From Thermodesulfatator autotrophicus (lineage in GTDB: Bacteria > Desulfobacterota > Thermodesulfobacteria > Thermodesulfobacteriales > Thermodesulfatatoraceae): a stretch of DNA of 55,675 nucleotides. The first letter of the stretch is position 1; the number at the start of each line of letters is the position of its first letter. Location of the stretch: the NCBI RefSeq assembly GCF_001642325.1, contig NZ_LSFI01000010.1, positions 1-55,675 of the forward strand, written 5' to 3'. Below, piece after piece: positions 43,004 to 53,215 of this stretch. Both the position numbers and the translations under genes were made by a program. A model generated the notes under the pieces. It saw nothing but the letters and a program-made list of their open reading frames with translations. It had not been told where the DNA came from and ran no database searches.

Positions 43004-44806
43004 TTAAACTCCTTTTTCAAGCATTTTTATAGCCCGGCAGTCTTCACAGAGGTCAAGCATTTCTTCTATTTCTTTAAAACGTCCTTGGGCTTTTAAGAGT
43101 TCTTTTACTTTTTCCACACTCTTTTTCGTGGCAAAAACTTTGCCACATTCAGGGCAGCGGGCGGGTTCACTCTGGGCAAGAGTTTTGGCCTCAAGAAAAC
43201 TTTTTTCTAAACGTAAGCCTTTAGTTAAGGTGAGCACTTTTTCAGGGCAGGTTTCCACACAGGCGCCGCAAGCTATACACTCAACAGGAGTGAACAGCAG
43301 GGCAAAGTTTTCTTCATCTGCCGCCAGAGCCTCTATACGGCATACGTTTAAACAAGCTCCACAAAGTGTACAGCCCTCTTTACAGTTTATTTCACCGAAA
43401 TATGCATGTTCTATAACTATGGGAGTTTTTTCTTCTAAAGAAAGGAAAAAAGCCAGGAGTTCTTTGAAAACCCCTCGCCTATTTTTTATTCCTTCGGGCA
43501 AAGAGAATATTCTAGTCACAGGATTTTTAGAAGGGCTTTTAAGGTCAATTTTTTTGAATTCTTCAGGTGAAATTATTCTAAACGGTTTTTCTCCGCTGAA
43601 ATGACAAGCAAGTTCATTGGCCAGGGCTAATTCTTTATCAATGGCCTTGTTTTTTTCGCCAACCAAATATACTTCACTTGCTCCCCTGGCCCAGAGGTAT
43701 AAAAGATGTGCGCTATTTAAGGCACCAGGTATTCCGTATTCAATAAAAATGTTTTGAGGGAACTTTTCCTGGTTACGAAACCACCAGAAATTTCTAAGGT
43801 CTTCTTCTTGAGCTAGAATAATTCTCTGATCTTTGATGGGGAGTTCTGCAAAGTATTCAAAAAAACTCTGGTCTTCAAAAGGAGAAAAAACCAGAGCCCC
43901 CGTAGGGCAAATGCTTATACAGGTTCCACAGCCAATACATTTGAAGTGGTCTATCTGTATGCCGTCTTCTATTTCTTTTATAGCTTCTTCTGGGCAGGCA
44001 TCAAGGCAAAGGATACAACCTGTCTTTAGATAACTTATGTGCTGACAATTTTTGGGAATTAATTTGACCAGTTCAACTATTTCGTGTTCACCCTGAAGGG
44101 CTAGAAGTTTGTCAAAATTTTCAAAGAAAAAGATGCCTTCTTGATTTTGAGGGGGTTCTATTGGGGTTTCTTCTAAAAAGAGCAAATAGGGTGCTTCAAG
44201 TTCTACGCTTTCAAAGCGGTTAAAGTCTATAGCCTCTTTAGGGCAGATTTTTACGCATTCAAGGCAAAGGTCACAGCGGGTGAAATCTATTTCAAGGTCA
44301 GGAAGTAAGGCCTCTTTCGGGCAACCTGGCCCACAAGCCCCGCAATAATCGCATTTTTCTTCGTCAATGGGAAGTCGCCTGATGAATTCAACTAGGTATT
44401 TTCCTTTCTCTTCAGAGATCTTTATTTCCTGGGCTACAGGATGAATAAGTGAAGGTGTTCCCAGAGAAATGGTAAAAATGTCTAAAAGTCCACCGTATAT
44501 ATGCTCAAAACGGGTTAGTTTTTCAGGATCTTTGGAAAAAACTATAATTTTGCCTTTCTTATTTACGGTGTAAGATTTGACCCAATTTTCTTCAAAGCGC
44601 TTTTTTTCTAGTAAAGCCAGCGTTTCGAGAAAGCCTTTATCAAAGGAGCCTAGAGAGGCATTAACTTTAAGAGAAGGGGAAAAGAGGTGGGTTTCATCAG
44701 GGATTTCATTTGAAAAAGCTCCGACCAGTAGATAATCAGAAGGCGTATCTTCTGTTTCTGTTAAAGTTAACGAATTTTTCTCTTTTTTCAGGAAAAATTT
44801 TTTCAT
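43004..44806 (-). CDS. Large multi-cluster ferredoxin-like protein
   Basis: 600 residues with about six [4Fe-4S] motifs in three pairs: CDYCGACGPGCPKEA and CDLCLECVKICPKEAID (about 165-215), CILCLDACPEEAI and CIGCGTCISICPTGAL (about 265-305), CTLCGACLNVCRIEAL and CIACGACVETCPEKVL (about 480-530), then a possible zinc ribbon (CPECGKVF, CEDCRA). The spacer domain of about 170 residues (FFEYFAELPIKDQRIIL onwards) has no recognised motif. No export signal, so it works in the cytoplasm. Heading the formate dehydrogenase operon it may pass electrons during cofactor or Fe-S loading, or link formate oxidation to another donor; the function is unproven. Confidence 0.75.
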   Translation of the reverse strand: MKKFFLKKEKNSLTLTETEDTPSDYLLVGAFSNEIPDETHLFSPSLKVNASLGSFDKGFLETLALLEKKRFEENWVKSYTVNKKGKIIVFSKDPEKLTRFEHIYGGLLDIFTISLGTPSLIHPVAQEIKISEEKGKYLVEFIRRLPIDEEKCDYCGACGPGCPKEALLPDLEIDFTRCDLCLECVKICPKEAIDFNRFESVELEAPYLLFLEETPIEPPQNQEGIFFFENFDKLLALQGEHEIVELVKLIPKNCQHISYLKTGCILCLDACPEEAIKEIEDGIQIDHFKCIGCGTCISICPTGALVFSPFEDQSFFEYFAELPIKDQRIILAQEEDLRNFWWFRNQEKFPQNIFIEYGIPGALNSAHLLYLWARGASEVYLVGEKNKAIDKELALANELACHFSGEKPFRIISPEEFKKIDLKSPSKNPVTRIFSLPEGIKNRRGVFKELLAFFLSLEEKTPIVIEHAYFGEINCKEGCTLCGACLNVCRIEALAADEENFALLFTPVECIACGACVETCPEKVLTLTKGLRLEKSFLEAKTLAQSEPARCPECGKVFATKKSVEKVKELLKAQGRFKEIEEMLDLCEDCRAIKMLEKGV

Positions 44807-44817
44807 AGTTTATAGGT

Positions 44818-44845
44818 TAAATAATACCCCTTTTTATTTTGTCAA
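44818..44845 (-). promoter_or_regulatory. Putative promoter of the formate dehydrogenase operon
   Basis: On the minus strand TTGACA (44845-44840), a 16-base spacer, then TATTTA (44823-44818). The start codon at 44806 follows within about 10 bases, so the predicted leader is very short and no strong ribosome site is seen. Confidence 0.45.
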
Positions 44846-44929
44846 TGAGCATAATAGAGCTTATTTATCAATCTAGTAAATTTTTTTTCGAAAAATAAGT
44901 GGATACTTTTTGGTCCGTAATCCTTTTTG

Positions 44930-45275
44930 AGCCTTTGCAAAAGTATTTAATTGACTCCTTAATCTCTCCTTAAGACTTCCTGAGGCTGCTTCGTCGCGCC
45001 TACGCGCTCCTCGCAGTGACAAAAGAAAAAAAGCTCTTCGCAGTGATAAAGTGGGAGTGCTTCTCGTGGTAACAATAGTAAGATGTCATTGCGGATCCTT
45101 TCTCTTACCCGTCATTGCGAGCCATTCACCATCCCCGTCATTGCGAGCCATTCACCACCCCCGTCATTGCGAGCCACGAAGTGGCGAAGCAATCCTTCTC
45201 GCAAGGCGACACGTTCGCCGTGGCGATCTTGATTTGATGTTTTAGAATTTGACAAAGGTCTCTTTTTAGTCCGGG
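44930..45275. repeat. Dispersed repeat, copy 2, with inverted ends
   Basis: About 345 bases bounded by GAGCCTTTGCAAAAG (44930) and, inverted, TTTGACAAAGGTCTC (45248-45262). Inside are several GTCATTGCGAGCC / GAAGCAATCC palindromic pieces. The right 60 bases match the first 60 of copy 1 in reverse orientation. The ends resemble terminal inverted repeats of a MITE-like, non-autonomous element. No gene. Confidence 0.6.
45111..45188 (+). repeat. Three tandem copies of a 26-bp unit
   Basis: GTCATTGCGAGCCATTCACC begins at 45111, 45137 and 45163, a period of exactly 26; the third copy diverges after GAGCC. It lies inside the dispersed repeat and reads as local expansion of its core. Confidence 0.8.
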
Positions 45276-45282
45276 CGTCTTG

Positions 45283-45310
45283 TTGACGCTTTTAGCGGAA
45301 TTACTATGTT
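45283..45310 (+). promoter_or_regulatory. Putative promoter of the 45341 gene
   Basis: TTGACG (45283-45288), a 16-base spacer, TATGTT (45305-45310); the ATG at 45341 follows a strong AAGGAGG. Confidence 0.4.
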
Positions 45311-45340
45311 TTATAAATCTTAAAAATTTAAGGAGGGCCT

Positions 45341-45931
45341 ATGGGAGATGAAATAAAAAGTGCCTTGGAAATAGCCCTTGAAAAGGCGGAAAAAATAGGC
45401 AAGGCTTCAAAGGAAGAACTTCGCCAGGAAAAACTTGAAAAAGAAGGTCGCCGCCTGGCGGCTCGTTTTTTACAAGAAAAAGACTTCAATCTTTTAAAAG
45501 CACTAGCTGAAGTTCCCTCAGAAGACAAGCCTGTTGTTTTACGCGCAGCGGTTGATACCCTGGTGCGCAATATTGTTTTTCCACGAGACGAGTTGACTTT
45601 AAAAGAAATAGAAAAGGCTCTAAAAGGGCTTGAAACCATTTTTATTGATTTTCCTCAGGTGAGAGAACTTTCTGCAGAGATAAAAAAGTTACTTACACTT
45701 TATTTACAGCAACAGAAACAATTGTTTGAGCAATTTAAAATGCAATTCCAGAGTCAGATGGGAGAGATTGAAGAGGCCCTTAAACAGCAGTATGGCCAGG
45801 CTGTTAAGATTGAGCCAGAAATGCTTCCGCAGTTTCAGGAAGAGTGGGGAAAGGTTAAAGGGCAACTTGATGCTCAGTATCAGCGCCAGCTTGATTACCT
45901 GAAAAATCTTTTTTACAAAATGCTTCCCTGA
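45341..45931 (+). CDS. Coiled-coil protein of unknown function
   Basis: 196 residues, charged and helical throughout, without signal peptide or membrane segment. A Glu/Lys-rich start (EKAEKIGKASKEELRQEKLE), a compact middle (VVLRAAVDTLVRNIVFPRDE) and a long Gln-rich coiled coil (LLTLYLQQQKQLFEQFKMQF) are the features. I recognise only a resemblance to DUF6657-type proteins. It abuts larB (stop and start overlap region), so the two may be translated together. Confidence 0.6.
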   Translation: MGDEIKSALEIALEKAEKIGKASKEELRQEKLEKEGRRLAARFLQEKDFNLLKALAEVPSEDKPVVLRAAVDTLVRNIVFPRDELTLKEIEKALKGLETIFIDFPQVRELSAEIKKLLTLYLQQQKQLFEQFKMQFQSQMGEIEEALKQQYGQAVKIEPEMLPQFQEEWGKVKGQLDAQYQRQLDYLKNLFYKMLP

Positions 45932-46695
45932 TGAGAGATAAACTCCGGAAAATTCTTGAAAACTTTGCCAAGGGCAAAATCAGCCTTGAAGAAGCTGAAG
46001 AGGCCTTAGCCCTGGCTCCCTTTGAAGATCTAGGTTTTGCAAGGCTTGACCATCACCGAGGGGTTCGCAAACATTTTCCTGAAGTTATTTACGGCCCTGG
46101 TAAAACCGTAGAAGAACTTACAAAAATCTGTGCGTCATTTTTAGAAAAGAAACTTCCTCTTCTTGTTACCAGGGTAGAGCCTTCAAGGGCCGAAATATTA
46201 CTCCAAAAATTTCCCAGGCTTTCCTATTCACCAAGAGCTAGGCTTATCTATTTCCTGCCAGAAAAAACCGAAGCGAAGGGCTTTATTCTTATCGCCTGTG
46301 GTGGTACAGCTGATCTTCCAGTAGTTGAAGAGGCTCGCATTTGTGCCGAGGCCTTTGGCAACAAAGTGGAAGTTATCGTTGATGTAGGCGTGGCTGGCGT
46401 GCACCGCCTGGTGCCAGAGCTTCCCAAATTGCGCCGGGCCCGGGTTATTATCTGTGTGGCTGGCATGGAAGGAGCTCTTCCCAGTTTACTGGCAGGGCTG
46501 GTTGATACGCCGATAATAGCTGTGCCCACCAGTGCCGGGTATGGGGCCAATTTTCAGGGGGTTGCTCCTCTCCTTACCATGCTAAATTCCTGTGCGGCAG
46601 GAGTAGCGGTGGTGAATATAGACAATGGCTTTGGCGCAGCTTACCTGGCAAGCCTTATAAATCAGCTTCCTGAAAGGGTCTTTTCCCGTGCGTAA
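45931..46695 (+). CDS. larB: Nickel-pincer cofactor carboxylase LarB
   Basis: 254 residues. The C-terminal part is a PurE-like domain: IACGGTADLPVVEEARICAE, VDVGVAGVHRL, VICVAGMEGALPSLLAGLVD and PTSAGYGANFQG. LarB carboxylates and hydrolyses nicotinate adenine dinucleotide in the pathway to the nickel-pincer cofactor of lactate racemase-like enzymes. larC and larE are not seen nearby. It overlaps the next gene by 8 bases. Confidence 0.92.
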   Translation: MRDKLRKILENFAKGKISLEEAEEALALAPFEDLGFARLDHHRGVRKHFPEVIYGPGKTVEELTKICASFLEKKLPLLVTRVEPSRAEILLQKFPRLSYSPRARLIYFLPEKTEAKGFILIACGGTADLPVVEEARICAEAFGNKVEVIVDVGVAGVHRLVPELPKLRRARVIICVAGMEGALPSLLAGLVDTPIIAVPTSAGYGANFQGVAPLLTMLNSCAAGVAVVNIDNGFGAAYLASLINQLPERVFSRA

Positions 46696-47971
46696 AATGG
46701 CCATAATGAATCGCATCTGGTTCTACCTCATTTTGTTGGCTGTTTTGGCGGCAGCTTATAACCAATCTATGGAGGCCGTTACCAAAGTTTCTTTTGATGC
46801 CGCTAAAACGGCGGTAAATCTTGCTATTGGCCTCATCGGAGCTATGACTTTGTGGCTTGGCATTATGAAAGTGGCTGAAGAGGCTGGCCTTTTGGAAATT
46901 ATTTCCCGCAAAATAAGGCGTATTTTAGTAAAGCTTTTTCCGAATGTCCCGCCTACTCATCCGGCTATGAGTGCCATGGTGATGAATATCTCTGCTAATA
47001 TGCTGGGCCTGGGGAACGCCGCTACTCCTCTGGGTATAAAAGCCATGATGGAACTCCAGAAGCTTAATCCCCATCCTGAACGGGCCACCCATGCTATGTG
47101 TCTATTCCTGGCTATCAATACCTCAAACGTTACCCTTCTTCCCCTAGGGGTTATTGCCGTGCGGGCAGCGGCCGGGGCATCTGAACCTGCCTCTATTATT
47201 TTCCCTACTATTTTTGCGACAAGTTGCTCAACTTTAGCCGCCATATTAGCAGCTAAACTTCTGGCCAGGGTAAGTGGCCCTGAGCCCCTTCCTAAAATTG
47301 ACCTTGAAGAAAAAGAAGAAGACCAGAAAAACCATTCTTCAAAGGAATTAGCTTTTATTCCCAAAGGTGAGAAGTATTTTTTGCTCTTTGTCATGTTGGC
47401 CTTTTTGGGGCTTCTATTTTATCGTATCTGGCAGTCTCCTACACCAGATACTTTACGGGAGATTATTTCCTTCTGGATTGTGCCGGTTTTAATGCTAGGC
47501 TTGCTCCTTTTTGGCTATTGGCGCGGAGTCCCAGTATATGAAAAGGCCTGTGAGGGCGGCAAAGAAGGCTTTCAGGTAGCGGTAAGAATTATTCCTTTTC
47601 TGGTGATGATTCTTGTAGCTATTGCCATGTTTAGATCTTCAGGGGCCTTTAATTATTTGGCCCAGCTTTTAAAACCCATTACTGGTCCCTTGGGTTTTCC
47701 GGCAGAGGTTTTACCAGTGGCGATTCTTCGTCCCCTTTCAGGTTCTGGGGCCTTTGGCCTCATGAGTGAGATTGTGGCTCGAGCCCCTGATAGCTTTGCT
47801 GCCTATCTGGCTTCAACTATCCAGGGCTCTACTGAGACGACTTTTTACGTCTTGGCCGTCTATTTTGGAGCCATAGGCATAAAAGACCCTCGTTATGCGG
47901 TCTGGGCAGCTCTTTTTGCCGACTTTGTCGGTGTGGCCGCCGCCTTTTTTATCTGCAAGCTCACTTATTAA
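46688..47971 (+). CDS. SpmA-SpmB fusion (nucleoside-recognition-domain membrane protein)
   Basis: 427 residues from GTG 46688. The first half matches spore maturation protein A (IGLIGAMTLWLGIMKVAEEA, MSANMLGLGNAATPLGIKAM-like signature), the second matches SpmB (IIPFLVMILVAIAMFRSSGA, PLSGSGAFGLMSEIV, QGSTETTFYVLAVYFGAIG). In Bacillus the two are separate proteins. Non-sporulating bacteria often carry this fusion, with an unknown transport-like role. About ten membrane helices. Immediately followed by a dispersed repeat. Confidence 0.88.
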   Translation: MRKMAIMNRIWFYLILLAVLAAAYNQSMEAVTKVSFDAAKTAVNLAIGLIGAMTLWLGIMKVAEEAGLLEIISRKIRRILVKLFPNVPPTHPAMSAMVMNISANMLGLGNAATPLGIKAMMELQKLNPHPERATHAMCLFLAINTSNVTLLPLGVIAVRAAAGASEPASIIFPTIFATSCSTLAAILAAKLLARVSGPEPLPKIDLEEKEEDQKNHSSKELAFIPKGEKYFLLFVMLAFLGLLFYRIWQSPTPDTLREIISFWIVPVLMLGLLLFGYWRGVPVYEKACEGGKEGFQVAVRIIPFLVMILVAIAMFRSSGAFNYLAQLLKPITGPLGFPAEVLPVAILRPLSGSGAFGLMSEIVARAPDSFAAYLASTIQGSTETTFYVLAVYFGAIGIKDPRYAVWAALFADFVGVAAAFFICKLTY

Positions 47972-48185
47972 GACCTTTGCAAAATATTTTAATGACAGTT
48001 TTTTATTTCTAAGCCTGCTTCGCTTGTTCCGAGCAGAGAGAGGGTATCTTCACAATGACTGGCCCACTTTGTCACTTGCGAGGCCTGGTTAGAGGCCGAA
48101 GCCATCTCAACTCTACAATGTCAGAGACTGCTTCGCTCGCTGACAAAAAAGGATGTCATACGTTTGCCGCGAGTAAGTAGGCTCC
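47971..48185. repeat. Dispersed repeat, copy 3
   Basis: Starts AGACCTTTGCAAAATATTTT at the stop of the preceding gene and contains CTGCTTCGCTTG, GCGAGGCCTGGTTAGAGGCC and a second CTGCTTCGCTCG block. Related to the copies at 22051 and 44930. No gene is seen in 47972-48257. Confidence 0.5.
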
Positions 48186-48257
48186 AGACAATATTTTGTC
48201 ATTTTAAAATACAGATTAATGATGACAAAGTGATTATAGGTTCTAATAATTTTCTTT

Positions 48258-49076
48258 ATGGCGCGTTATTTACTTTTGGGACATTTAACCCGTGACCTTT
48301 ACCCTGGTTATTTTCTTTACGGCGGGGCAGTTCTTTATGGTGGGCTTTTAGCCAGAAGATTTGGTTTTGAGACCTGGATAGTTACCGCTTCGGCGGAAGA
48401 AGATTTAAAACATATCTTTCCTGAACTTAAGTTCTATAACTTTAAGGCCAGAGAAACTACTATTTTTGAAAACATTGAAACCCCTTCAGGGCGACGTCAA
48501 AAGGTATATGCCAGGGCACCAGCTATCCCTTTAAAAAAGGTTCCTAGGGCGTTGCGCCGGGCTGAAATCGTACACGTGGCCCCTATTATTGATGAAGTTA
48601 ATCCTGCTGAACTCAGCCTGTTTGAGACGAAATTTTTGGTCTCTAATCCTCAGGGGTGGTTTAGAGAAGTTTTGCCTTCAGGAGAGGTTAGACCCAAAAG
48701 GCCGGAGGTGCACTTCTGGCCTTATTTCAAGGCGCTGGTAGTTAGTGAAGAGGATCTTAAAGCCTGCCAGGATATTCTGCCTTTGATTCGTAAAAAAACC
48801 GAAAATCTCGTAGTTACTATGGGTAAAGCTGGAGCTAAGCTTTATACTGAAAATGAAGAATACTTTTCAAAAGCGCCTTTTGTTCCCAAAGTGGTTGATA
48901 CTACCGGGGCAGGAGATGTTTTTGCTACAGCCTTTTTTGCTATGCTTTATGTTAGCGGAAAACCCAAAGTAGCCCTTGAGTTTGCCATGTGTTTAGCGGC
49001 TATTTCCGTTACCCGGAGAGGCCTTGCCAGTGTGCCCACTTTAACAGAGATAAGCCGGTGTTTGGAAAAGCCCTAA
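48258..49076 (+). CDS. PfkB-family carbohydrate/nucleoside kinase
   Basis: 272 residues. The C-terminal PfkB signature is clear: VVDTTGAGDVFATAFF (anion hole and catalytic Asp), preceded by VTMGKAGAKLY. The N-terminal GGAVLYGGLLARRFGF corresponds to the substrate-side glycine pair. It lacks the N-terminal lid of ribokinase. Substrate unknown. No strong ribosome site before ATG 48258. It is followed by 70 bases and ilvC. Confidence 0.78.
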   Translation: MARYLLLGHLTRDLYPGYFLYGGAVLYGGLLARRFGFETWIVTASAEEDLKHIFPELKFYNFKARETTIFENIETPSGRRQKVYARAPAIPLKKVPRALRRAEIVHVAPIIDEVNPAELSLFETKFLVSNPQGWFREVLPSGEVRPKRPEVHFWPYFKALVVSEEDLKACQDILPLIRKKTENLVVTMGKAGAKLYTENEEYFSKAPFVPKVVDTTGAGDVFATAFFAMLYVSGKPKVALEFAMCLAAISVTRRGLASVPTLTEISRCLEKP

Positions 49077-49113
49077 AAATTTAAAGACAGATTTTTTTAT
49101 CTGTGTTATCTAA

Positions 49114-50136
<1,023 letters not shown>

Positions 50137-50138
50137 AT

Positions 50139-50172
50139 TTTAAAGGCCTTCCCGTTCGGGAAGGCCTTTAAA
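50139..50172. terminator. Bidirectional terminator after ilvC
   Basis: Fifteen perfectly paired bases: TTTAAAGGCCTTCCC (50139-50153) and GGGAAGGCCTTTAAA (50158-50172), loop GTTC. It closes ilvC and overlaps the last codon of the minus-strand pseudogene. Confidence 0.88.
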
Positions 50173-50699
50173 GTAAGTTGAAGCGCCTTAATATTTCTGT
50201 CAGCTCAGAGTCAGTTTTTGACTTTTCCCTTAATACTTCAATAAGAGTTTTTAGCTTTCCCTCTCTTTCAAGGTATTCTAAGGTTTCTTCTCTCGCTTTT
50301 CTAATAATAGTTCTTCTATCCCAATAGGCAAAACCTATTACCGCTACCGTAATAGTAGTAAATATGGCAGTAATTATCCATAAAAAAGTCATTATCTGTT
50401 CAAACCTGGCGTTCATATCAGCACATAACTCATCTATACGCTTGTTAATGTCATCAAAACGTCTATTAATGTCTTCAAAGCGTTTGTTAATGTCTTCAAA
50501 ACGTTTATTAAAATCTTCAAAAACGTTTATTGGTAGATTTTTTAAACTCTTTAAATTCTGCTTCCAAAACGGCTTGTCTTTTTTCAATGTCCAATAATTT
50601 TTTATAGATCATTTCATTGGTTACTTTGAACCCGTCCTCAGCGGAAGCGACTCCATTAAGAAAGAATAAAAATAAGAAGAAAATAAAAAATCTCTTCAT
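50168..50699 (-). pseudogene. Frameshifted paralogue of the coiled-coil membrane protein
   Basis: Minus-strand gene from ATG 50699: signal peptide (KRFFIFFLFLFFLNGVASA), linker, then heptads EDINKRF, one transmembrane helix (FLWIITAIFTTITVAVIGFA) and the DRRTIIRKAREETLEYLERE tail, nearly identical in plan to the gene at 10184. The frame breaks around 50525: CGTTTTT where the repeat units read CGTTTT, so one extra T gives TNKRF-stop and a second frame takes over at EDFNKRF. Without that T the gene is complete, about 177 residues. A real mutation, a phase-variable homopolymer or a sequencing error are all possible. Confidence 0.75.
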
Positions 50700-50767
50700 C
50701 TTAAAGTTCCCACACTTTTTTATAGAAATACAATATAAACTAAATTTTGGCAAAAATTCTGGATATT

Positions 50768-52054
50768 TTAAGCTACTATGGCAAAGGCTTCTCTTGCCGC
50801 TTCAATAGTGTGGTCAATTTCTTCTTCAGTATGAGCTAGCGATACAAAAGCAGCTTCAAACTGAGAAGGTGCCAGATACACTCCACGGGCAAGCATCTCC
50901 CGCCAGAATTTTCCGTAACGCTCAGTGTCAGAGCCTGCAGCGTCAGCAAAGTTTTTAACTTTTCCTTCACGGAAAAAGCAGGTCATCATGGAGCCAACGC
51001 GGTTAAAAGTAACCTTGGCTCCGGCTTCTTTAGCTGCTTCAGCAAGACCCTGAGCAAGTCTCTGAGAAAGGGCTTCCAGGTATTCGTAAACACCAGGCCG
51101 CATAAGAACCTTAAGCGTAGTAATGCCTGCGGCTACGGCAATAGGGTTCCCTGAAAGGGTGCCTGCCTGGTAAACCGGACCTTCAGGGGCAATGTGAGCC
51201 ATGATTTCAGCTTTACCGCCGTAAGCTCCTACTGGAAGCCCCCCGCCAATAATTTTTCCTAGGCAGGTAAGATCAGGTTCTACGCCGTAAAGTCCCTGGG
51301 CTCCCGCCAGGCTTACCCTGAAACCGGTTATAACCTCGTCAAAAATGAGCAAGGCCTCATATTTTTGGGTAAGTTCTCTTAACCCTTCTAGAAAGCCTGG
51401 TTCTGGCGGGACAACGCCCATATTGCCGGCAATGGGCTCAACTATTACACAGGCAATTTCTTCGCCCATTTTTTCAAAGGTTTCTTTTACAGCGTCAAGG
51501 TCATTGTAAGGCAGAGAAATGGTGTTTTGGACAATCTCTTCTGGCACGCCTGGGCTTCCAGGAATACCCAAAGTGGCAACTCCTGAGCCAGCCTTTACCA
51601 GGAAGGAATCAGCGTGGCCGTGGTAGCAGCCATCAAACTTTACGATTTTTTTGCGGTTGGTAACCCCGCGCGCCAGGCGCACAGCGCTCATGGTGGCCTC
51701 TGTGCCAGAGTTTACCAGCCTTACTTTTTCTATAGAGGGAAATATCTCGCAAATGAGTTCGGCAAGTTCTACCTCTCCCCAGGTGGGGGCCCCAAAGCTT
51801 GTGCCGTTTTCCGCCGCAGCTTGAACTGCAGAGACCACTTCTGGGTGTGCGTGCCCGAGAATAAGTGGCCCCCAGGAAGCCACATAGTCTATATATTCCC
51901 TACCGTCAGCGTCAATCAAGAAAGGCCCGGTGCCAGCGCTGAAAAACACCGGGTCTGCCCCTACAGACTTGCAGGCCCTAACCGGAGAATTAACCCCTCC
52001 AGGAATTACCTCTTTGGCCTTTTCAAAAAACTTTTGAGACAATATACCAGCCAT
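50768..52054 (-). CDS. hemL: Glutamate-1-semialdehyde 2,1-aminomutase
   Basis: 428 residues, a PLP-dependent class III aminotransferase of the C5 haem/tetrapyrrole pathway. Signatures: [58 protein letters not shown], and the PLP Lys in [27 protein letters not shown] and the C-terminal domain are normal. It follows ahbA/B by 11 bases, so tetrapyrrole synthesis and its haem branch are encoded together. Confidence 0.96.
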   Translation of the reverse strand: MAGILSQKFFEKAKEVIPGGVNSPVRACKSVGADPVFFSAGTGPFLIDADGREYIDYVASWGPLILGHAHPEVVSAVQAAAENGTSFGAPTWGEVELAELICEIFPSIEKVRLVNSGTEATMSAVRLARGVTNRKKIVKFDGCYHGHADSFLVKAGSGVATLGIPGSPGVPEEIVQNTISLPYNDLDAVKETFEKMGEEIACVIVEPIAGNMGVVPPEPGFLEGLRELTQKYEALLIFDEVITGFRVSLAGAQGLYGVEPDLTCLGKIIGGGLPVGAYGGKAEIMAHIAPEGPVYQAGTLSGNPIAVAAGITTLKVLMRPGVYEYLEALSQRLAQGLAEAAKEAGAKVTFNRVGSMMTCFFREGKVKNFADAAGSDTERYGKFWREMLARGVYLAPSQFEAAFVSLAHTEEEIDHTIEAAREAFAIVA

Positions 52055-52065
52055 TTTTACCCCCT

Positions 52066-52542
52066 TTAAATTTCTTCAGAAAAATAACGCCGCATGCGGC
52101 GCACTATCTCTTTTTTGGTAAAAAGAAGTTCGTAGTCTTTAAGGGCAAGCTCTTCTGTCAGTTTTTTGACCAGGTTCAGGCATTCATCTTCGCTTTTGGC
52201 GTGAATCATGGTGTAAAAGTTATAAGGCCAATCAGGCGCGGTTTCCCGTACGTAACAATGGGTTATAAAAGGAAAGCCTGCACATTTTTGGCCTACTTCA
52301 TTTAAGCGCTCTTGAGGCACTATCCAGGCCACCATTACATTTCCTTTAATACCAGCCTGGTCATGCCGAATGGTGCCTCCCAGGCGCCTTATGATTCCTT
52401 TTTCTTTGAGTTTTTTAATTCGTGAAAAGAGCTCTTCTTCAGAAATTCCAAGTTCATCGGCTAAGGCCTGATAGGGTCTTAAGGTAAGGGGGAGGCCTTC
52501 ACTTAAGGCGGCTATTATTTTTTTGTCTTTATTATCAAGCAT
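52066..52542 (-). CDS. Siroheme decarboxylase subunit (AhbA or AhbB)
   Basis: 158 residues of the Lrp/AsnC fold: an N-terminal winged helix ([20 protein letters not shown], then [20 protein letters not shown]) and a RAM-like domain with [20 protein letters not shown]. The RRLGGTIRH and [12 protein letters not shown] stretches distinguish siroheme decarboxylases from true Lrp regulators. AhbA/AhbB remove carboxyl groups from siroheme in the alternative haem pathway of sulfate reducers and archaea. Which subunit this is cannot be told without alignment; the partner is not in the window. Confidence 0.85.
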   Translation of the reverse strand: MLDNKDKKIIAALSEGLPLTLRPYQALADELGISEEELFSRIKKLKEKGIIRRLGGTIRHDQAGIKGNVMVAWIVPQERLNEVGQKCAGFPFITHCYVRETAPDWPYNFYTMIHAKSEDECLNLVKKLTEELALKDYELLFTKKEIVRRMRRYFSEEI

Positions 52543-52636
52543 GAAAAATTTTATAGCAGAATTTCAGGGACAGGCCAATCAATAATGAACGCCTTAAAGC
52601 CATAATGTGCTATAATTGTCAAAAAAGGAGGTGCTT

Positions 52637-53215
52637 ATGGCATATCCTGCTTCTAAAAAAGATGGTTTTACTTATCAGGATTATCTTTCCTGGCCTGATG
52701 ACGAACGCTGGGAAATTATTGACGGTAGGGCTTATAACATGAGCCCGGCTCCATCACTTAAACACCAGAATATTGTCAGTAACTTACATATCAAACTTAA
52801 AACCCATCCCGAAAATCCATGTTACACGGGTATTGCGCCTACAGACGTGGTTTTTGACGAAAGAAATGTAGTTCAGCCAGATGTCTTTGTGGTCTGTGAC
52901 CAGAGCAAATTAAAAGAAACCCATGTAGCTGGTGCCCCTGACCTGGTTATTGAAGTGATTTCTCCTTACACCGAGATAAAAGACCGCCGTGAAAAGCTAA
53001 AGCTTTATGAGAGCTTTGGTGTAAGAGAGTATGTAATTGTTTATCCTGACCGTGAATATGCCGAAGTTTATCGCCTGAAAAATGGCAAATATCCTGCTCC
53101 TGAAATTATAAATTGGGATGAATTGCTGGAGTTAGAAACTATAAATCTGAAAATCCCTCTATGGGAAATTTTTGAAAAGACTCCACCTGAAAAATCCAGG
53201 GAAGAAGCAAGCTAA
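52637..53215 (+). CDS. Uma2-family (DUF820) PD-(D/E)XK protein
   Basis: 192 residues from ATG 52637 behind AAAAGGAGG. The Uma2 fold is recognised from FTYQDYLSWPDDERWEIIDG, the VVQPDVFVV strand, APDLVIEVISPYTEIKDRRE (restriction-like D..E.x motif) and KLKLYESFGVREYVIVYPD. Members are numerous, of mostly unknown biological role, and are predicted nucleases. The convergent LysR gene overlaps its end by 4 bases. Confidence 0.85.
   Translation: MAYPASKKDGFTYQDYLSWPDDERWEIIDGRAYNMSPAPSLKHQNIVSNLHIKLKTHPENPCYTGIAPTDVVFDERNVVQPDVFVVCDQSKLKETHVAGAPDLVIEVISPYTEIKDRREKLKLYESFGVREYVIVYPDREYAEVYRLKNGKYPAPEIINWDELLELETINLKIPLWEIFEKTPPEKSREEAS

Noticed and set aside
45111..45188. Possible CRISPR array
   Set aside because: Units follow each other directly with no spacers of variable sequence, only three copies, and no cas genes nearby.
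45051..45245. Open frame within the dispersed repeat
   Set aside because: Built from repeated non-coding units (SPSPS/HCEPRSGEA type translation), no ribosome site.
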